64,000 nucleotides of DNA, from NCBI RefSeq assembly GCF_023061285.1, contig NZ_JAKGAM010000001.1, positions 62,001 through 126,000 of the forward strand, in the 5' to 3' direction. This stretch comes from Chromohalobacter nigrandesensis. GTDB taxonomy: Bacteria; Pseudomonadota; Gammaproteobacteria; Pseudomonadales; Halomonadaceae. Positions 22,431-32,156 of this stretch are shown here, piece by piece. The position numbers were made by a program, and so were the translations under genes. A model generated the notes under the pieces. The model worked only from the letters and a program-made list of their open reading frames with translations. It did no database searches and had not been told where the DNA came from. Each line of letters opens with the position of its first letter. Within the stretch, counting starts at the first letter, position 1.

Positions 22431-23813
22431 ATGTCAGTCGATCACCCCCTCTACCGACTCGAGGATCGCCCCGGGCCGCTGGCCGCGCTGCTCGCCGCCG
22501 TACAACACGTCCTTGCCAGCTTCGTGGGGATTATCGCACCCAGCCTAATCGTCGGCAGTGCCTTGGGGCTCGGCCAGTACATGTCGTATCTGATCAGTAT
22601 GGCGCTGTTCGTCTCGGGCGTGGCGACATGGGTACAATCCCAGCGCCTCGGGCCGCTCGGCTCGGGGCTCTTGAGTGTTCAGGGAACGAGTTTCTCGTTC
22701 GTCGCTGCACTGATAGCCGCCGGCGAGACCGCGCGTGCCGGCGGTGCCAGCGACGAGGCCGTCATCGCGACGTTGCTCGGCGTTTGTGCCGTGGGCAGTT
22801 TCATCGAGATCGCCCTCGGCGGCATGCTGCATCGCCTCAAGCGCATCATAACGCCCACCGTGACCGGCGTGGTCGTGACCTTGATCGGCCTGTCGCTGGT
22901 CAAGGTCGGCGTCACCGACATGGCCGGCGGGGTCGGCGCCGAGGATTTCGGCAGCCTCACCAACCTGGGCCTGGCGGCGCTGGTGATCGTCGTGGTGCTG
23001 GCTTGTCAGATGTCCCGACACACCTGGCTACGCATCGGCTCGGTGTTCTTCGGGCTCGTCATTGGCTGTCTCGTGGCAGCGCTGACCGGCCAGTTCGAAG
23101 GTCGTCCCGAGACACTTGAATGGTTCGCCCTGCCGCAGCCGCTGCGCTTCGGCATCGGCTTCGACTGGACGGCCTTCATCCCCGTGGCGTTCATCTTCCT
23201 GGTCACCGCCATCGAGACCGTGGGCGATCTCACCGGCACGTCACGCGCCTCGGGCGAGCCCGTCAGCGGCCCGGTCTATCAACGCCGGATACGCGGCGGC
23301 GTGCTGGCCGATGGTGTCAACTCCTTGATCGCGGCACTATTCAATACGTTCCCGAACACCACCTTCAGCCAGAATACCGGCGTCGTGCAGTTGACCGGTG
23401 TGGCCAGTCGCCATGTGGGGCGCTACGTCGCGGTCATCCTGCTGTTGCTGGGCCTCATTCCCGCCCTCGGCACTCTGCTGCAATTCATTCCACGCCCCGT
23501 GCTCGGCGCCGCGACGACCTTGATGTTCGGTCTGATCGCCGTCTCCGGCATTCGCATCCTCAGCGACCAGACGATGACCCGCAAGACAATCATGACCATC
23601 GCCGTGTCGCTAGGCATGGGGCTCGGCGTTCAGCTCGTTCCCGAAGCTCTCGCAGGGCTTCCCGAGACCGCCGAACGCATCTTCTCCTCGCCGATCACTA
23701 CCGGCGGGTTGGCCGCCATCCTGTGCACCCTGTTGCTGCCCGGCAGCACCGAGGACGCCAAGGAGCCCGCCGACGCGACGCCACGCGCCACGGCATCCAA
23801 TCAGTCTTCGTAA
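22431..23813 (+). CDS. NCS2-family xanthine/uracil permease
   Basis: A 460-residue inner-membrane transporter with about 14 hydrophobic segments. Family marks are the conserved QGTSFSFVAAL, the TAIETVGDLTGTSRASGEP loop (TM8 region) and the NTFPNTTFSQNTGVVQLTGVASR motif that defines nucleobase:H+ symporters. The purine gene neighbours favour xanthine or urate/guanine over uracil, resembling XanP/XanQ-type proteins. AAGGAG precedes ATG 22431. The upstream gap (22293-22430) probably carries its own promoter. Confidence 0.9.
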   Translation: MSVDHPLYRLEDRPGPLAALLAAVQHVLASFVGIIAPSLIVGSALGLGQYMSYLISMALFVSGVATWVQSQRLGPLGSGLLSVQGTSFSFVAALIAAGETARAGGASDEAVIATLLGVCAVGSFIEIALGGMLHRLKRIITPTVTGVVVTLIGLSLVKVGVTDMAGGVGAEDFGSLTNLGLAALVIVVVLACQMSRHTWLRIGSVFFGLVIGCLVAALTGQFEGRPETLEWFALPQPLRFGIGFDWTAFIPVAFIFLVTAIETVGDLTGTSRASGEPVSGPVYQRRIRGGVLADGVNSLIAALFNTFPNTTFSQNTGVVQLTGVASRHVGRYVAVILLLLGLIPALGTLLQFIPRPVLGAATTLMFGLIAVSGIRILSDQTMTRKTIMTIAVSLGMGLGVQLVPEALAGLPETAERIFSSPITTGGLAAILCTLLLPGSTEDAKEPADATPRATASNQSS

Positions 23814-23860
23814 GTCATAACGATCTCGTGCCCCATAACAATCGATCGAAGGAGTTCGCC

Positions 23861-25087
23861 ATGTCTCGCTCAGCACAACACGCTTCGCCCTTGCACGTTC
23901 TCATCGTCGGCGCGGGAATGGGCGGCCTGAGTACCGCGCTTGCCTTTCAACACCAGGGCCACCGGGTCACCGTCGTCGAGCGTGTCCAAGAAATACGCCC
24001 GATAGGCGCGGCCATTTCTCTATGGCCCAACGGGGTCAAGATCATGCACCGCCTGGGGCTCGGCGACACCATCGAGCGGCTCAGCGGCGAGATGACCCGG
24101 ATGCGCTATCTCACCCACCACGGGCAGACCTTGACCGATTTCAGTCTCGCGCCGCTGTTCGAAGACGTCGGGCAGCGCGCCTGCCCCATCGCGCGCGCCG
24201 CTTTGCAGCAGACACTCTTCGAGGCAGTGGATGACGCGCATATCCAGCTCGGGCGTTGCTGCCACGATTACACGCTGACGGACGACAGCGTCACGGCACA
24301 TTTCGAGGATGGCGGCAGCCTCCACGCCGACTTGCTGGTGGTCGCCGACGGCACGCACTCGCGGCTACGCGGCAAGCTCACCGGGCACACCGTGGAGCGC
24401 CAGTACGTGGGATACGTCAACTGGAACGTACGCGTGGCCGCCGACGACGATCTGGCACCGCTGCAAAATTGGGACCAATACGTCGGTGACGGCAAGCGCG
24501 TCTCGTTGATGCCCATGGGTAGCGGTGGCAATGATCAGGGCGCGCCGGAATTCTACTGTTTCTTCGACGTGCCCTTGCCCGCCGGGACAGCGAACGACCC
24601 GCAGCACTATCGCGATGAACTGCGCGCGCATTTCGCCGGCTGGGCCGAGCCGGTACACGCCTTGATCGAGCGTTTCGATCCCCAGCGCATGGCGCGCCTC
24701 GAAATCCACGATATTCCACCCCTCGATACGCTCACCGCGCCCCGCGTGGCGCTGCTCGGCGACGCCGCGCACGGCATGGCGCCGGATCTCGGCCAAGGTG
24801 GCTGCCAGGCCATGGAAGATGCCTGGGTGCTTGCCGAGGCCGTACAGCATGCCCTTGATGCGCACACCGACACCTCGACAGCGATTGCCACGGCACTGAC
24901 GCACTACGATGCCGCGCGTGTCGAGCGCGTCGGCGAAATCGTCTCCCGTGCACGCAAGCGCGCGGGGATGATCCATGGCCTGGACCCCGAACAGACCCAT
25001 GCCTGGTATAACGAACTCGCCCATGAAGACGGCGACACCATCCTCGCGGGGCTCAAGAAGACCGTTGTCGGCGGGCCGCTGGGCTAG
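23861..25087 (+). CDS. hpxO: FAD-dependent urate hydroxylase (HpxO-like)
   Basis: A 408-residue flavoprotein hydroxylase. The FAD Rossmann motif is VLIVGAGMGGLSTALAFQHQGH (residues ~13-34, given in part), with the DG motif VVADGTHSRLR and the GD motif PRVALLGDAAHGMAPDLGQGG. The arrangement and the ISLWPNGVK segment fit HpxO, which turns urate into 5-hydroxyisourate. Position directly after guaD, xdh and the permease supports it. GGAG precedes ATG 23861. The later enzymes of uric-acid breakdown (hydroxyisourate hydrolase, OHCU decarboxylase) are not in this window. Confidence 0.88.
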   Translation: MSRSAQHASPLHVLIVGAGMGGLSTALAFQHQGHRVTVVERVQEIRPIGAAISLWPNGVKIMHRLGLGDTIERLSGEMTRMRYLTHHGQTLTDFSLAPLFEDVGQRACPIARAALQQTLFEAVDDAHIQLGRCCHDYTLTDDSVTAHFEDGGSLHADLLVVADGTHSRLRGKLTGHTVERQYVGYVNWNVRVAADDDLAPLQNWDQYVGDGKRVSLMPMGSGGNDQGAPEFYCFFDVPLPAGTANDPQHYRDELRAHFAGWAEPVHALIERFDPQRMARLEIHDIPPLDTLTAPRVALLGDAAHGMAPDLGQGGCQAMEDAWVLAEAVQHALDAHTDTSTAIATALTHYDAARVERVGEIVSRARKRAGMIHGLDPEQTHAWYNELAHEDGDTILAGLKKTVVGGPLG

Positions 25088-25154
25088 ATAGCCGAGCCTG
25101 ATTGAACACCCGTAAGCAAGACTTAAGCTTTACGCAGCATGCTACACTGGTCTG

Positions 25155-25277
25155 GTGCGTTTCATCGTCGTCGAACTGGCTCAGCGTCAGCAGGCGACAC
25201 TCCAACTGCGCAACCGTCCTGAACATGGACTCGAGGCCACCATCGTCTGGGAGATATCCCATCAGCCACGCCGGTAG
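25155..25277 (+). CDS. Possible small protein (40 aa, GTG start)
   Basis: In the 174-base gap between hpxO and manC, a frame with GTG at 25155 reads VRFIVVELAQRQQATLQL and ends PRR-stop at 25277, with natural-looking composition. A -10-like TACACT lies eight bases upstream, which would make it leaderless. It overlaps the 3' end of manC by 16 bases on the opposite strand. No ribosome-binding site and no homology evidence, so treat as a candidate only. Confidence 0.2.
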   Translation: MRFIVVELAQRQQATLQLRNRPEHGLEATIVWEISHQPRR

Positions 25278-26674
25278 TCGTCATCGAGGCGCACGATATC
25301 GTCTTCGCCGAGATACGCGCCGCTTTGCACCTCGATGAGTTCGAGTTCGATGCGGCCGGGGTTTTCCAGACGGTGTTCAATGCCCAAGGGGATGTACGCG
25401 GACTGGTTTTCACCCAACAGGAAGGTCTCGTCTCCCCGGGTGACACGCGCGGTGCCCGAGACCACGATCCAGTGCTCGGCGCGATGATGATGGCGTTGCA
25501 GCGACAGGCGGGCGCCGGGGCGTACACGAATATGCTTGACCTGAAAGCGTGCGCCCTGCTCGACGCATTCGTAACTGCCCCACGGACGATAGGCACGCCG
25601 ATGCGCGGCGCCCTCCTGACGCCCGAGCGATTGCAGACGCGCGACCAGCGTCTTGACCTCCTGAACGCGGTGACGATCGGCCACCAGCACGGCATCAGAG
25701 GTTTCGACGACAACCAGATCCGACACCCCGAGTGTCGCGACCAAGCGCGACTGCGACTGTACCCAGGCGTCTCGCGTGTCTTCTGCGATGACGTCACCGC
25801 GCAGCAGATTGCCGTCATCGTCTTTCAAGGCGACGTCCCACAGTGCCTGGTAGGAACCGACATCCGACCATCCCGCCGTCAGAGGAACGACGACACCGCC
25901 CCGGGTATGTTCCATGACGGCGTAGTCGATGGATTCGGCCTCGCATTCGGCGAATGCATCCGCCTGCGGGCGTAGAAAATCGAGATCTGTCCCGCGCCCG
26001 GCCCAGGCCTTCTCCACTGAAGCATGCATGGCCGGCCGCCAATGCCTCAGCTCTTCCAGATAGCGATCCCCACGCAACAGAAACATGCCGCTATTCCAGA
26101 GATGATGGCCGTCATGGGCGAATTCACGCGCGCGGATGGCATCCGGTTTTTCCACGAAGCGTGTGAGCGGCTGTAGACCCGCCGTGACGTCGGCGACCTC
26201 CAGATAGCCATAGCCGGTTTCCGCTCGCGTCGGCACGATACCGAAGGTCACCAGATCGCCTCGCCCCGCCGTCGGCAGCGCCGTCTTCAATGCCGTATGG
26301 AAAACCGCCACGTCTTCGAGGTGATGATCGGAAGGCAATACCAGCATGGGGGCGTCACGGCACGCACTGTCTTGGCGCGCCTCCTGGCATAGCGCCGCCA
26401 GGGCAATCGCCGGCGCAGTGTCGCGTCCCTCGGGTTCAAGCACGATATCCGCTTCACAGCCGATTTCACGCAACTGCTCGGCGACCAGAAAGCGATGGGC
26501 GTCCGCGCAGACGACGATGGGACGTGCCACCTCGAGCCCCTTCAAGCGCAAAAGCGTCGCCTGCAACAAGCTCCGCTCGCCCAGCAACGCCAGGAATTGC
26601 TTGGGCGTATCGCGACGCGACAGCGGCCACAGGCGGGTTCCATTACCGCCAGCGAGAATCACGGGCGTCAGCAT
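25262..26674 (-). CDS. manC: Mannose-1-phosphate guanylyltransferase / mannose-6-phosphate isomerase
   Basis: A 470-residue bifunctional enzyme making GDP-mannose. The N-terminal nucleotidyltransferase domain has GGNGTRLWPLSRRDTPKQF and later FVEKPD. The C-terminal cupin isomerase domain (residues ~355-465) has RPWGSYE, the metal-ligand region LQRHHHRAEHWIVVSG, and ENQSAYIPLGIEHRLENPG. Length matches the type II (AlgA/XanB) group. GDP-mannose feeds mannose- or fucose-containing exopolysaccharide, in keeping with the nucleotide-sugar genes next to it. Confidence 0.94.
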   Translation of the reverse strand: MLTPVILAGGNGTRLWPLSRRDTPKQFLALLGERSLLQATLLRLKGLEVARPIVVCADAHRFLVAEQLREIGCEADIVLEPEGRDTAPAIALAALCQEARQDSACRDAPMLVLPSDHHLEDVAVFHTALKTALPTAGRGDLVTFGIVPTRAETGYGYLEVADVTAGLQPLTRFVEKPDAIRAREFAHDGHHLWNSGMFLLRGDRYLEELRHWRPAMHASVEKAWAGRGTDLDFLRPQADAFAECEAESIDYAVMEHTRGGVVVPLTAGWSDVGSYQALWDVALKDDDGNLLRGDVIAEDTRDAWVQSQSRLVATLGVSDLVVVETSDAVLVADRHRVQEVKTLVARLQSLGRQEGAAHRRAYRPWGSYECVEQGARFQVKHIRVRPGARLSLQRHHHRAEHWIVVSGTARVTRGDETFLLGENQSAYIPLGIEHRLENPGRIELELIEVQSGAYLGEDDIVRLDDDYRRG

Positions 26675-26782
26675 GGCATCTTCCTCATTCGGTCACATCT
26701 CTGAGCGTACGGTAACCAGCTACAGTTCCAAGCCTTGGCAAAGTAATGGATCTACCGCAAGTAAGACCGTCACTGCAACGTA

Positions 26783-26807
26783 AAACGGCGCCCGCGAGGC
26801 GCCGTTT
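26783..26807 (-). terminator. Terminator of the ugd gene
   Basis: AAACGGCGCC / GGCGCCGTTT perfect 10-bp stem with a 5-base loop, 38 bases past the ugd stop. On the minus strand it is followed by a short T-rich run (TTTTA). Confidence 0.8.
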
Positions 26808-26844
26808 GCATATCCAACTGACTCACATACGCCACTGGCCCGAT

Positions 26845-28185
26845 TCACGCCGACTGGAGTGAATCGCCCCTGCCCACGGCGAAGTACAGCAAGCCTTCGC
26901 GCTTGACCGCCTGCGGGTCGAACAGATTGCGCCCATCGACCACCACCGGCATACGCAGTTTCTCCTTGAGCCAGGCGAAGTCGATGCTGCGAAAGGCCTT
27001 CCATTCGGTGCAGATCACCAGGGCATCGGCACCTTCCACGGCCTGCTCGCGGTTCTCGACCAGGGCGAGGTCATCACGCTGGCCGTAAATCCGCCGACAT
27101 TCACCCATGGCTTCCGGGTCGAAGGCTTGCACGCGTGCCCCTGCGGCCCACAACGCTTCCATCAAGGCACGACTGGGCGCCTCGCGCATGTCATCAGTAT
27201 TCGGCTTGAAGGCCAGCCCCCACACGGCAATCGTCTTGCCGCTGAGATCGCCATCGAATGCCTGGGAAAGCTTGGCGAAGAGCGTAGCTTTCTGCCGCTG
27301 GTTGACCCCTTCAACGGCCTCGAGCAACTCGGCGCGATAGCCGATCTCGCCGGCGGTACGCGCCAGCGCCTGCACGTCCTTGGGAAAACAGGAACCGCCG
27401 TAGCCACAGCCGGGATAGATGAAGAGATAGCCGATGCGCGGGTCGCTGCCGATGCCGCGACGCACCTGTTCGATATCGGCCCCCAGGCGTTCGGCCATAT
27501 TGGCGATCTCGTTCATGAAGCTGATCTTGGTGGCCAGCATCGCGTTGGCGGCGTACTTGGTCAGCTCGGCGCTACGGATATCCATGAACATCAACTTTTC
27601 ATGGTGGCGGTTATAAGGACCGTAGCACTCGCGCATCGTCTCGCGCACACGTTCGGCATCGGTGCCGACGATGATCCGCGCGCCGTGGGTGAAGTCCTCG
27701 ATGGCGGCACCTTCCTTGAGGAATTCAGGATTGGAGCAGACATCGACGGTCAGCGAAGAACCCCGGGCGTCGAGCTCGCCTTGAACGGCATCGCTCACTT
27801 TGTCCGCCGTCCCCACCGGCACGGTCGACTTGTCGACGACGACCTTGTCGTCGCCCATGTGCTGGCCGATGCTGCGCGCCACGGCGAGAACGTACTGTAG
27901 ATCGGCGCTGCCGTCTTCGTCCGGCGGCGTGCCCACGGCGATGAACTGCAGCGGGGCGAAATCGACGGCAAACGCTGCATCGGTAGTGAAACGCAGGCGC
28001 CCTTCCTCGACATTATGACGTACCATGGCGTCGAGCCCTGGCTCGTAAATGGGAATCTCGCCACGCTCGAGGCGTGCGATCTTGTCGGCATCGACATCCA
28101 TGCACATGACATCGTGCCCCACATCCGCCAGGCAGGTCCCGGTGACCAGGCCTACGTACCCCGTGCCGAAGATGCTGATTTTCAT
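26845..28185 (-). CDS. ugd: UDP-glucose 6-dehydrogenase
   Basis: A 446-residue enzyme oxidising UDP-glucose to UDP-glucuronate with two NAD. The N-terminal Rossmann motif is [11 protein letters not shown]. Other family segments are [21 protein letters not shown] and the catalytic Cys in [10 protein letters not shown], with [18 protein letters not shown] in the C-terminal domain. ATG 28185 begins MKISIFGTG. The frame upstream of it adds only eight unconserved residues. Its product is the substrate of the adjacent UDP-glucuronate epimerase. Confidence 0.95.
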   Translation of the reverse strand: MKISIFGTGYVGLVTGTCLADVGHDVMCMDVDADKIARLERGEIPIYEPGLDAMVRHNVEEGRLRFTTDAAFAVDFAPLQFIAVGTPPDEDGSADLQYVLAVARSIGQHMGDDKVVVDKSTVPVGTADKVSDAVQGELDARGSSLTVDVCSNPEFLKEGAAIEDFTHGARIIVGTDAERVRETMRECYGPYNRHHEKLMFMDIRSAELTKYAANAMLATKISFMNEIANMAERLGADIEQVRRGIGSDPRIGYLFIYPGCGYGGSCFPKDVQALARTAGEIGYRAELLEAVEGVNQRQKATLFAKLSQAFDGDLSGKTIAVWGLAFKPNTDDMREAPSRALMEALWAAGARVQAFDPEAMGECRRIYGQRDDLALVENREQAVEGADALVICTEWKAFRSIDFAWLKEKLRMPVVVDGRNLFDPQAVKREGLLYFAVGRGDSLQSA

Positions 28186-28247
28186 CGTGTGTCGTCCCTT
28201 ACCTGTCATGTCGTCAAAAAAACGTGGGCGTCAAACCCGAGCGAGTA

Positions 28248-29249
28248 TCAAACTTGATAGAACGTGCGATACCAGTCGACGAAGCGGGCCACGCCTTCCT
28301 CGACACCAACCGACGGGCGGTAACCGACCGCCTCGAAAAGCGCCTCGGTATCGGCCCAGGTACGCGGCACATCGCCCGGCTGCATGGGCTGATAATCGCA
28401 TTGCGCGGTGCGCCCGGTCACGCGCTCCAGGGCGCGCACGAAATCCATCAATGCCACGGGGCTGCCGTGGCCGATATTGTAGAGGGCGAACGGCGCGGTG
28501 CTTTGATCCGGCGCCGTCGCTTGCCGCTGGGGATCGCCCTGGGGAATCACATCCTGGATACGCACCACGCCCTCGACGATATCGTCGATATAGGTGAAGT
28601 CCCGCGACAGCTCGCCGTGATTGAAGATCGGCAGCGGCTCGCCGGCGAGGATCGCCCGGGTGAACTTGAACATCGCCATGTCCGGGCGTCCCCACGGGCC
28701 ATAGACGGTGAAGAAGCGCAGCCCCGTGGTGGGGATCCCATACAAGTGCGCGTAGCTATGCGTCATCAGCTCGTTGGACTTCTTGGTCGCGGCGTAGAGG
28801 CTGATGGGATGATCCACGGCATCGGCGGTCGAGAACGGTACATGCGCATTCTGACCGTATACCGAGCTCGATGAGGCATAGACCAGGTGCGGCACCTGCT
28901 GCTGGCGACAGCCTTCCAGCACATTGAGATGACCGACGAGATTGGACTGCGCGTAGACATGCGGGTTATCCAGCGAATAGCGCACCCCGGCCTGCGCGGC
29001 GAGGTGGATGACGCGGTCGAAGCGCTCGCCGGCGAACAACGCTTGCATGGCCGCCTGATCGGCGAGATCGATGCGCGCGAAGCGCACATTGGGCAATGCA
29101 GCCAGATCGTCGAGGCGCGCCTGCTTGAGCGCCACGTCGTAGTAATCGTTGAGATTATCGATGCCGACGATAGTGTGGCCATCGGTCGCCAAGCGCTTGG
29201 CCACGGCATGACCGATGAACCCGGCCATGCCCGTAATCAGAATATTCAT
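28248..29249 (-). CDS. UDP-glucuronate 4-epimerase
   Basis: A 333-residue SDR epimerase. The NAD motif is ITGMAGFIGHAVAKRL. The catalytic triad elements are SSSSVYG and YAATKKSNE (Y-x3-K). The NLNDYYDVALKQARL and PWGRPDMAMFKF segments identify UDP-glucuronate 4-epimerase rather than GalE. It interconverts UDP-glucuronate and UDP-galacturonate. It lies 62 bases upstream of ugd on the same strand, so the pair makes uronic acid precursors for capsule or exopolysaccharide. ATG 29249 starts MNILITG. Confidence 0.92.
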   Translation of the reverse strand: MNILITGMAGFIGHAVAKRLATDGHTIVGIDNLNDYYDVALKQARLDDLAALPNVRFARIDLADQAAMQALFAGERFDRVIHLAAQAGVRYSLDNPHVYAQSNLVGHLNVLEGCRQQQVPHLVYASSSSVYGQNAHVPFSTADAVDHPISLYAATKKSNELMTHSYAHLYGIPTTGLRFFTVYGPWGRPDMAMFKFTRAILAGEPLPIFNHGELSRDFTYIDDIVEGVVRIQDVIPQGDPQRQATAPDQSTAPFALYNIGHGSPVALMDFVRALERVTGRTAQCDYQPMQPGDVPRTWADTEALFEAVGYRPSVGVEEGVARFVDWYRTFYQV

Positions 29250-29324
29250 GGGGTTACCGGTCTCTCCTGTGATGGCGCGCACTATAGCATGGCGCTGGGG
29301 ACGGGCCGATCCATGCAACGCACT

Positions 29325-29798
29325 TCATTGACGAGGCGCAAGCCAGGCGAGAATACCCACGAACAAGAGCACCAGGGCGAGCAACGAAAGACCGTCGAGC
29401 ACGTTTTCCAGCGACAACAAGCGCGGATCGTTGGCAACCACCTGATGCGCATTGTGCATGCCCTGCAGGGCCAGTTGGCCCACGGCCGCAATCAGCGTCA
29501 GCATCATTCCCAATGGCAGGCTGGCACGCAGCCATGTCGGCAAGCGTGGGAACGACAACTGAGGACGGGAAGCCGGCTGCTTCTGCGTTTTCGCACCGGC
29601 CCGCGAGGCACCTTTGCGCGAAGCGGCATTGGCACGCTTGGGTGCGCTCTTGCTATGTGACTTGCTGCGTGACTTGCCCTGTGGCTTGTCGGAAGACGAT
29701 GCACGCCGCCCCATCCAGCGATAAATCAGCATGGTAAAGGCGGCTGTCAGCGCCACCGCAGAAATCAATATGGAAAGGAACAAGGAGAGCGAGGCCAT
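29325..29798 (-). CDS. Membrane protein with basic linker (unknown)
   Basis: A 157-residue protein with an N-terminal TM helix (SLFLSILISAVALTAAFTML), a 55-residue Lys/Ser/Arg/Ala-rich cytoplasmic-type linker (KSRSKSHSKSAPKRANAASRK), a second TM around residue ~100 (LGMMLTLIAAVGQLAL) and a third near the C-terminus (LSLLALVLLFVGILAWLA). ATG 29798 is preferred to a TTG further upstream. No family is recognised. The basic linker could contact nucleic acid or acidic polymer, but nothing else supports that. Confidence 0.6.
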   Translation of the reverse strand: MASLSLFLSILISAVALTAAFTMLIYRWMGRRASSSDKPQGKSRSKSHSKSAPKRANAASRKGASRAGAKTQKQPASRPQLSFPRLPTWLRASLPLGMMLTLIAAVGQLALQGMHNAHQVVANDPRLLSLENVLDGLSLLALVLLFVGILAWLAPRQ

Positions 29799-29894
29799 GG
29801 AATCCCGTTGTCTTTCGAAGAAGAATAACGCCAAGGATACCAGCGATAGCCCCGTGGTTCAGGCTCACTCGAGCGTCTGGTAACACGCCTGCAT

Positions 29895-30860
29895 TCAGTT
29901 ATCGAGCTCCACCCCCTGAGCTTCGCTGGCCAACTGTCGCAGATGCGCGATCAGCTCATCGGCGGCGGCGGAGTGCGGCTCCTGACGGCGCGTGATGATG
30001 CCGTAGTAGTCCAGCGGCTTGCCGATCACACGTTCGAGCACGACGTATTGCCCGCCCGCCAGCGGCCGCCGCATGACCGAGCGCGGCAATACCGCCAGCA
30101 TGTCCGAGGACTGCAGCAATTGCAGGGTCGCCTGAATCGAGGTGGTCTCGACCACATTGGCAGGCGTAACGATACCCTCTTCCGCCAGGGCCGACTCGAA
30201 TACGCCACGCATGGGGCTCGACAGCGGATGCAGTATCCACGGCCATTGGCTCAGTTCGTCCAGTTCCGGCGTGTCGTCAAGGCGCGTCAACGGGTGCTCG
30301 CGGCGCACCACGACCCGCAGCGGCTCGTCCAATAGCGGCTCGAAGTCGAACACGTTGTGCTGGCTGACATGCGTCAAACGCCCGATGACCACATCCAGGC
30401 GCTTGTGCTCCAGTTCGCGCAGCAGGCGGTCGCTGGTCTGCTCCTGCAGACTTACCGAAAGACGCGGCCGATCACGTTTGAGACGCGCGATGGCCGCCGG
30501 CAGGATCTCCGGTGCGGCAGCGGCGATAGCACCGATCAGCAGCTGACCATAGCCCCCTTCACGCAGGTCATTGATGTCATCCACCAGGCGTTCCATGTCG
30601 TTGAGCAGGATCCACGCATGGCGAATGACCTGCTCGCCCAGCTCAGTGGGCTGCATGGCCCGCGGCAAACGCTCGAAAAGCGCGAAACCGAAGTACGCCT
30701 CCAAATCACGCAGCATCTTGCTCGCCGCCGGCTGACTCAAATGCATGGTCCGCGCCGTGGCATGCATATTGCGACTCTCGGCCAAAGTAGTCAGCAACAT
30801 CAAATGCTTGAAACGCAACCAGGCACAAAGATGTGTATGTGAAAGCTTGTCCGCCGTCAT
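29895..30860 (-). CDS. LysR-family transcriptional regulator
   Basis: A 321-residue LysR regulator. The HTH is LRFKHLMLLTTLAESRNMHATARTMHLSQPAASKMLRDLE (residues ~14-53, in part), followed by the usual substrate-binding domain. The C-terminal part resembles the GbpR/PcaQ/TctD-like branch that responds to carboxylate or aromatic ligands, a loose impression. It diverges from an iron alcohol dehydrogenase across a gap containing a strong inverted repeat, so that gene is the most likely target. ATG 30860 is chosen over the upstream frame, which overlaps the promoter. Confidence 0.88.
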   Translation of the reverse strand: MTADKLSHTHLCAWLRFKHLMLLTTLAESRNMHATARTMHLSQPAASKMLRDLEAYFGFALFERLPRAMQPTELGEQVIRHAWILLNDMERLVDDINDLREGGYGQLLIGAIAAAAPEILPAAIARLKRDRPRLSVSLQEQTSDRLLRELEHKRLDVVIGRLTHVSQHNVFDFEPLLDEPLRVVVRREHPLTRLDDTPELDELSQWPWILHPLSSPMRGVFESALAEEGIVTPANVVETTSIQATLQLLQSSDMLAVLPRSVMRRPLAGGQYVVLERVIGKPLDYYGIITRRQEPHSAAADELIAHLRQLASEAQGVELDN

Positions 30861-30886
30861 GATTGCCCTTCCTGATAACCGGAACG

Positions 30887-30922
30887 AATCACAATGCCAT
30901 AAACTTCGATTGGATTGTGATT
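30887..30922. promoter_or_regulatory. Inverted repeat in the LysR / Fe-ADH divergent gap
   Basis: AATCACAAT (30887-30895) and ATTGTGATT (30914-30922) form perfect 9-bp arms 18 bases apart, 27 bases upstream of the LysR ATG. A dyad in a divergent LysR region is the usual activator site layout. Assignment to this LysR is inference. Confidence 0.5.
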
Positions 30923-31022
30923 TCAATGCGGCCATAGCCTGAGCGATAAGACAACATCACGCGTTGCACCACTGTGAAGAACAAACACTGTCTTGGTCGC
31001 CAAGGCACACAGGGAGAGCGGT

Positions 31023-32156
31023 ATGAGTGCGATCATCAACTACCTCACCAGGATACGCTTCGGCGACGATGCCCTGGAGGACCTGGCCGACGAATTGGCC
31101 CAGCTCGGTGTCACCACGCCCTTGATCGTCACCGACGCCGGGCTCACTGCCAGCGGCCTGGTCACGCGCGTTCAAGAGGCCATCGGCGGTACACGCCCGG
31201 CCCCGGTCTACGACGGCACGCCGGCCAATCCCACCGAAATCGCCATCGAGGAGGCCGTGGCGTATTACCGCGAGCATGACTGCGATGGCATCGTCGCGCT
31301 GGGCGGCGGATCGAGCATCGACCTGGCCAAAGGCGTCGCCCTGCTGGCCAGCCATCCGGCGCCGCTGCGGCAATATGCGGTAATCGATGGCGGCGCGGCC
31401 CGCATCGGCAGCCAGATATTGCCGTTGGTGGCCATCCCCACCACCGCAGGCACGGGCAGCGAGGTCGGACGCGCCGCCCTGATCAGCATGCGCGACGAAC
31501 GCAAGCTCGGCTTTCTTTCGCCGCACCTGATCCCCGACGTGGCGATCTGCGATCCACTGCTGACGCTATCGTTGCCGCCGCACTTGACCGCCGCCACCGG
31601 CATGGACGCCATCGCGCATTGCGTCGAGACGTTTCTCAGTCCGCGCTTCAATCCGCCCGCCGACGCTATCGCCCTGGATGGATTGCAACGCGCCACGCGG
31701 CATATCCGCACTGCCGTCAGCGACGGCAGCAACCTGGAAGCACGCCGAGAGATGTTGATGGCCGCTACGCAAGGTGCCTTGGCGTTCCAGAAAGGGCTCG
31801 GTGCAGTGCACTCTCTTTCCCACGCACTGGGCGGCTTTCACGATCTCAAGCTTCATCATGGCACGCTCAATGCCTTGCTGATGCCCATCGTGCTGCGCTT
31901 CAACCAGGATCATTGCGGCGACAAGTTCGCCCGGCTTCGCGACTCGATGGGGCTGGCCCCCGGTACGGATGTCGCCGACGCCTTCACTCAACTCAACATC
32001 GACCTGGGCTTGCCCATGCGCCTGAGCGATATGGGCGTCACGCGGGAACGTCTGGCACCGGTCGCCCAATGGGCACTGGAGGACCATTCCACCGCCACTA
32101 ACCCGCGCCCCCCGTCGCACGACGATTTTCAGCGCATGCTCTTGGAGGCGCTATGA
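31023..32156 (+). CDS. Iron-containing alcohol dehydrogenase family protein
   Basis: A 377-residue group III alcohol dehydrogenase. The nucleotide motif is ALGGGSSIDLAKG with PTTAGTGSEV. Metal ligands are found in TGMDAIAHCVE, GAVHSLSHALGG and LHHGTLNALLMP (Asp and three His). The substrate cannot be read from sequence. The group includes lactaldehyde, 4-hydroxybutyrate and maleylacetate reductases. It starts the rightward block ending with the Tct transporter. A 172-base gap with operator-like palindromes separates it from tctC. Confidence 0.9.
   Translation: MSAIINYLTRIRFGDDALEDLADELAQLGVTTPLIVTDAGLTASGLVTRVQEAIGGTRPAPVYDGTPANPTEIAIEEAVAYYREHDCDGIVALGGGSSIDLAKGVALLASHPAPLRQYAVIDGGAARIGSQILPLVAIPTTAGTGSEVGRAALISMRDERKLGFLSPHLIPDVAICDPLLTLSLPPHLTAATGMDAIAHCVETFLSPRFNPPADAIALDGLQRATRHIRTAVSDGSNLEARREMLMAATQGALAFQKGLGAVHSLSHALGGFHDLKLHHGTLNALLMPIVLRFNQDHCGDKFARLRDSMGLAPGTDVADAFTQLNIDLGLPMRLSDMGVTRERLAPVAQWALEDHSTATNPRPPSHDDFQRMLLEAL

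Noticed and set aside
23120-23860. Upstream extension of the hpxO frame
   Set aside because: Reads through the permease gene in another frame. The FAD motif begins just after ATG 23861, which has GGAG upstream.
25053-25262. 69-codon minus-strand frame whose ATG overlaps the manC stop (ATGA)
   Set aside because: The overlap looks attractive, but the frame is antisense to the end of hpxO, has a Cys/Ser/Arg-rich composition and lacks a ribosome-binding site.
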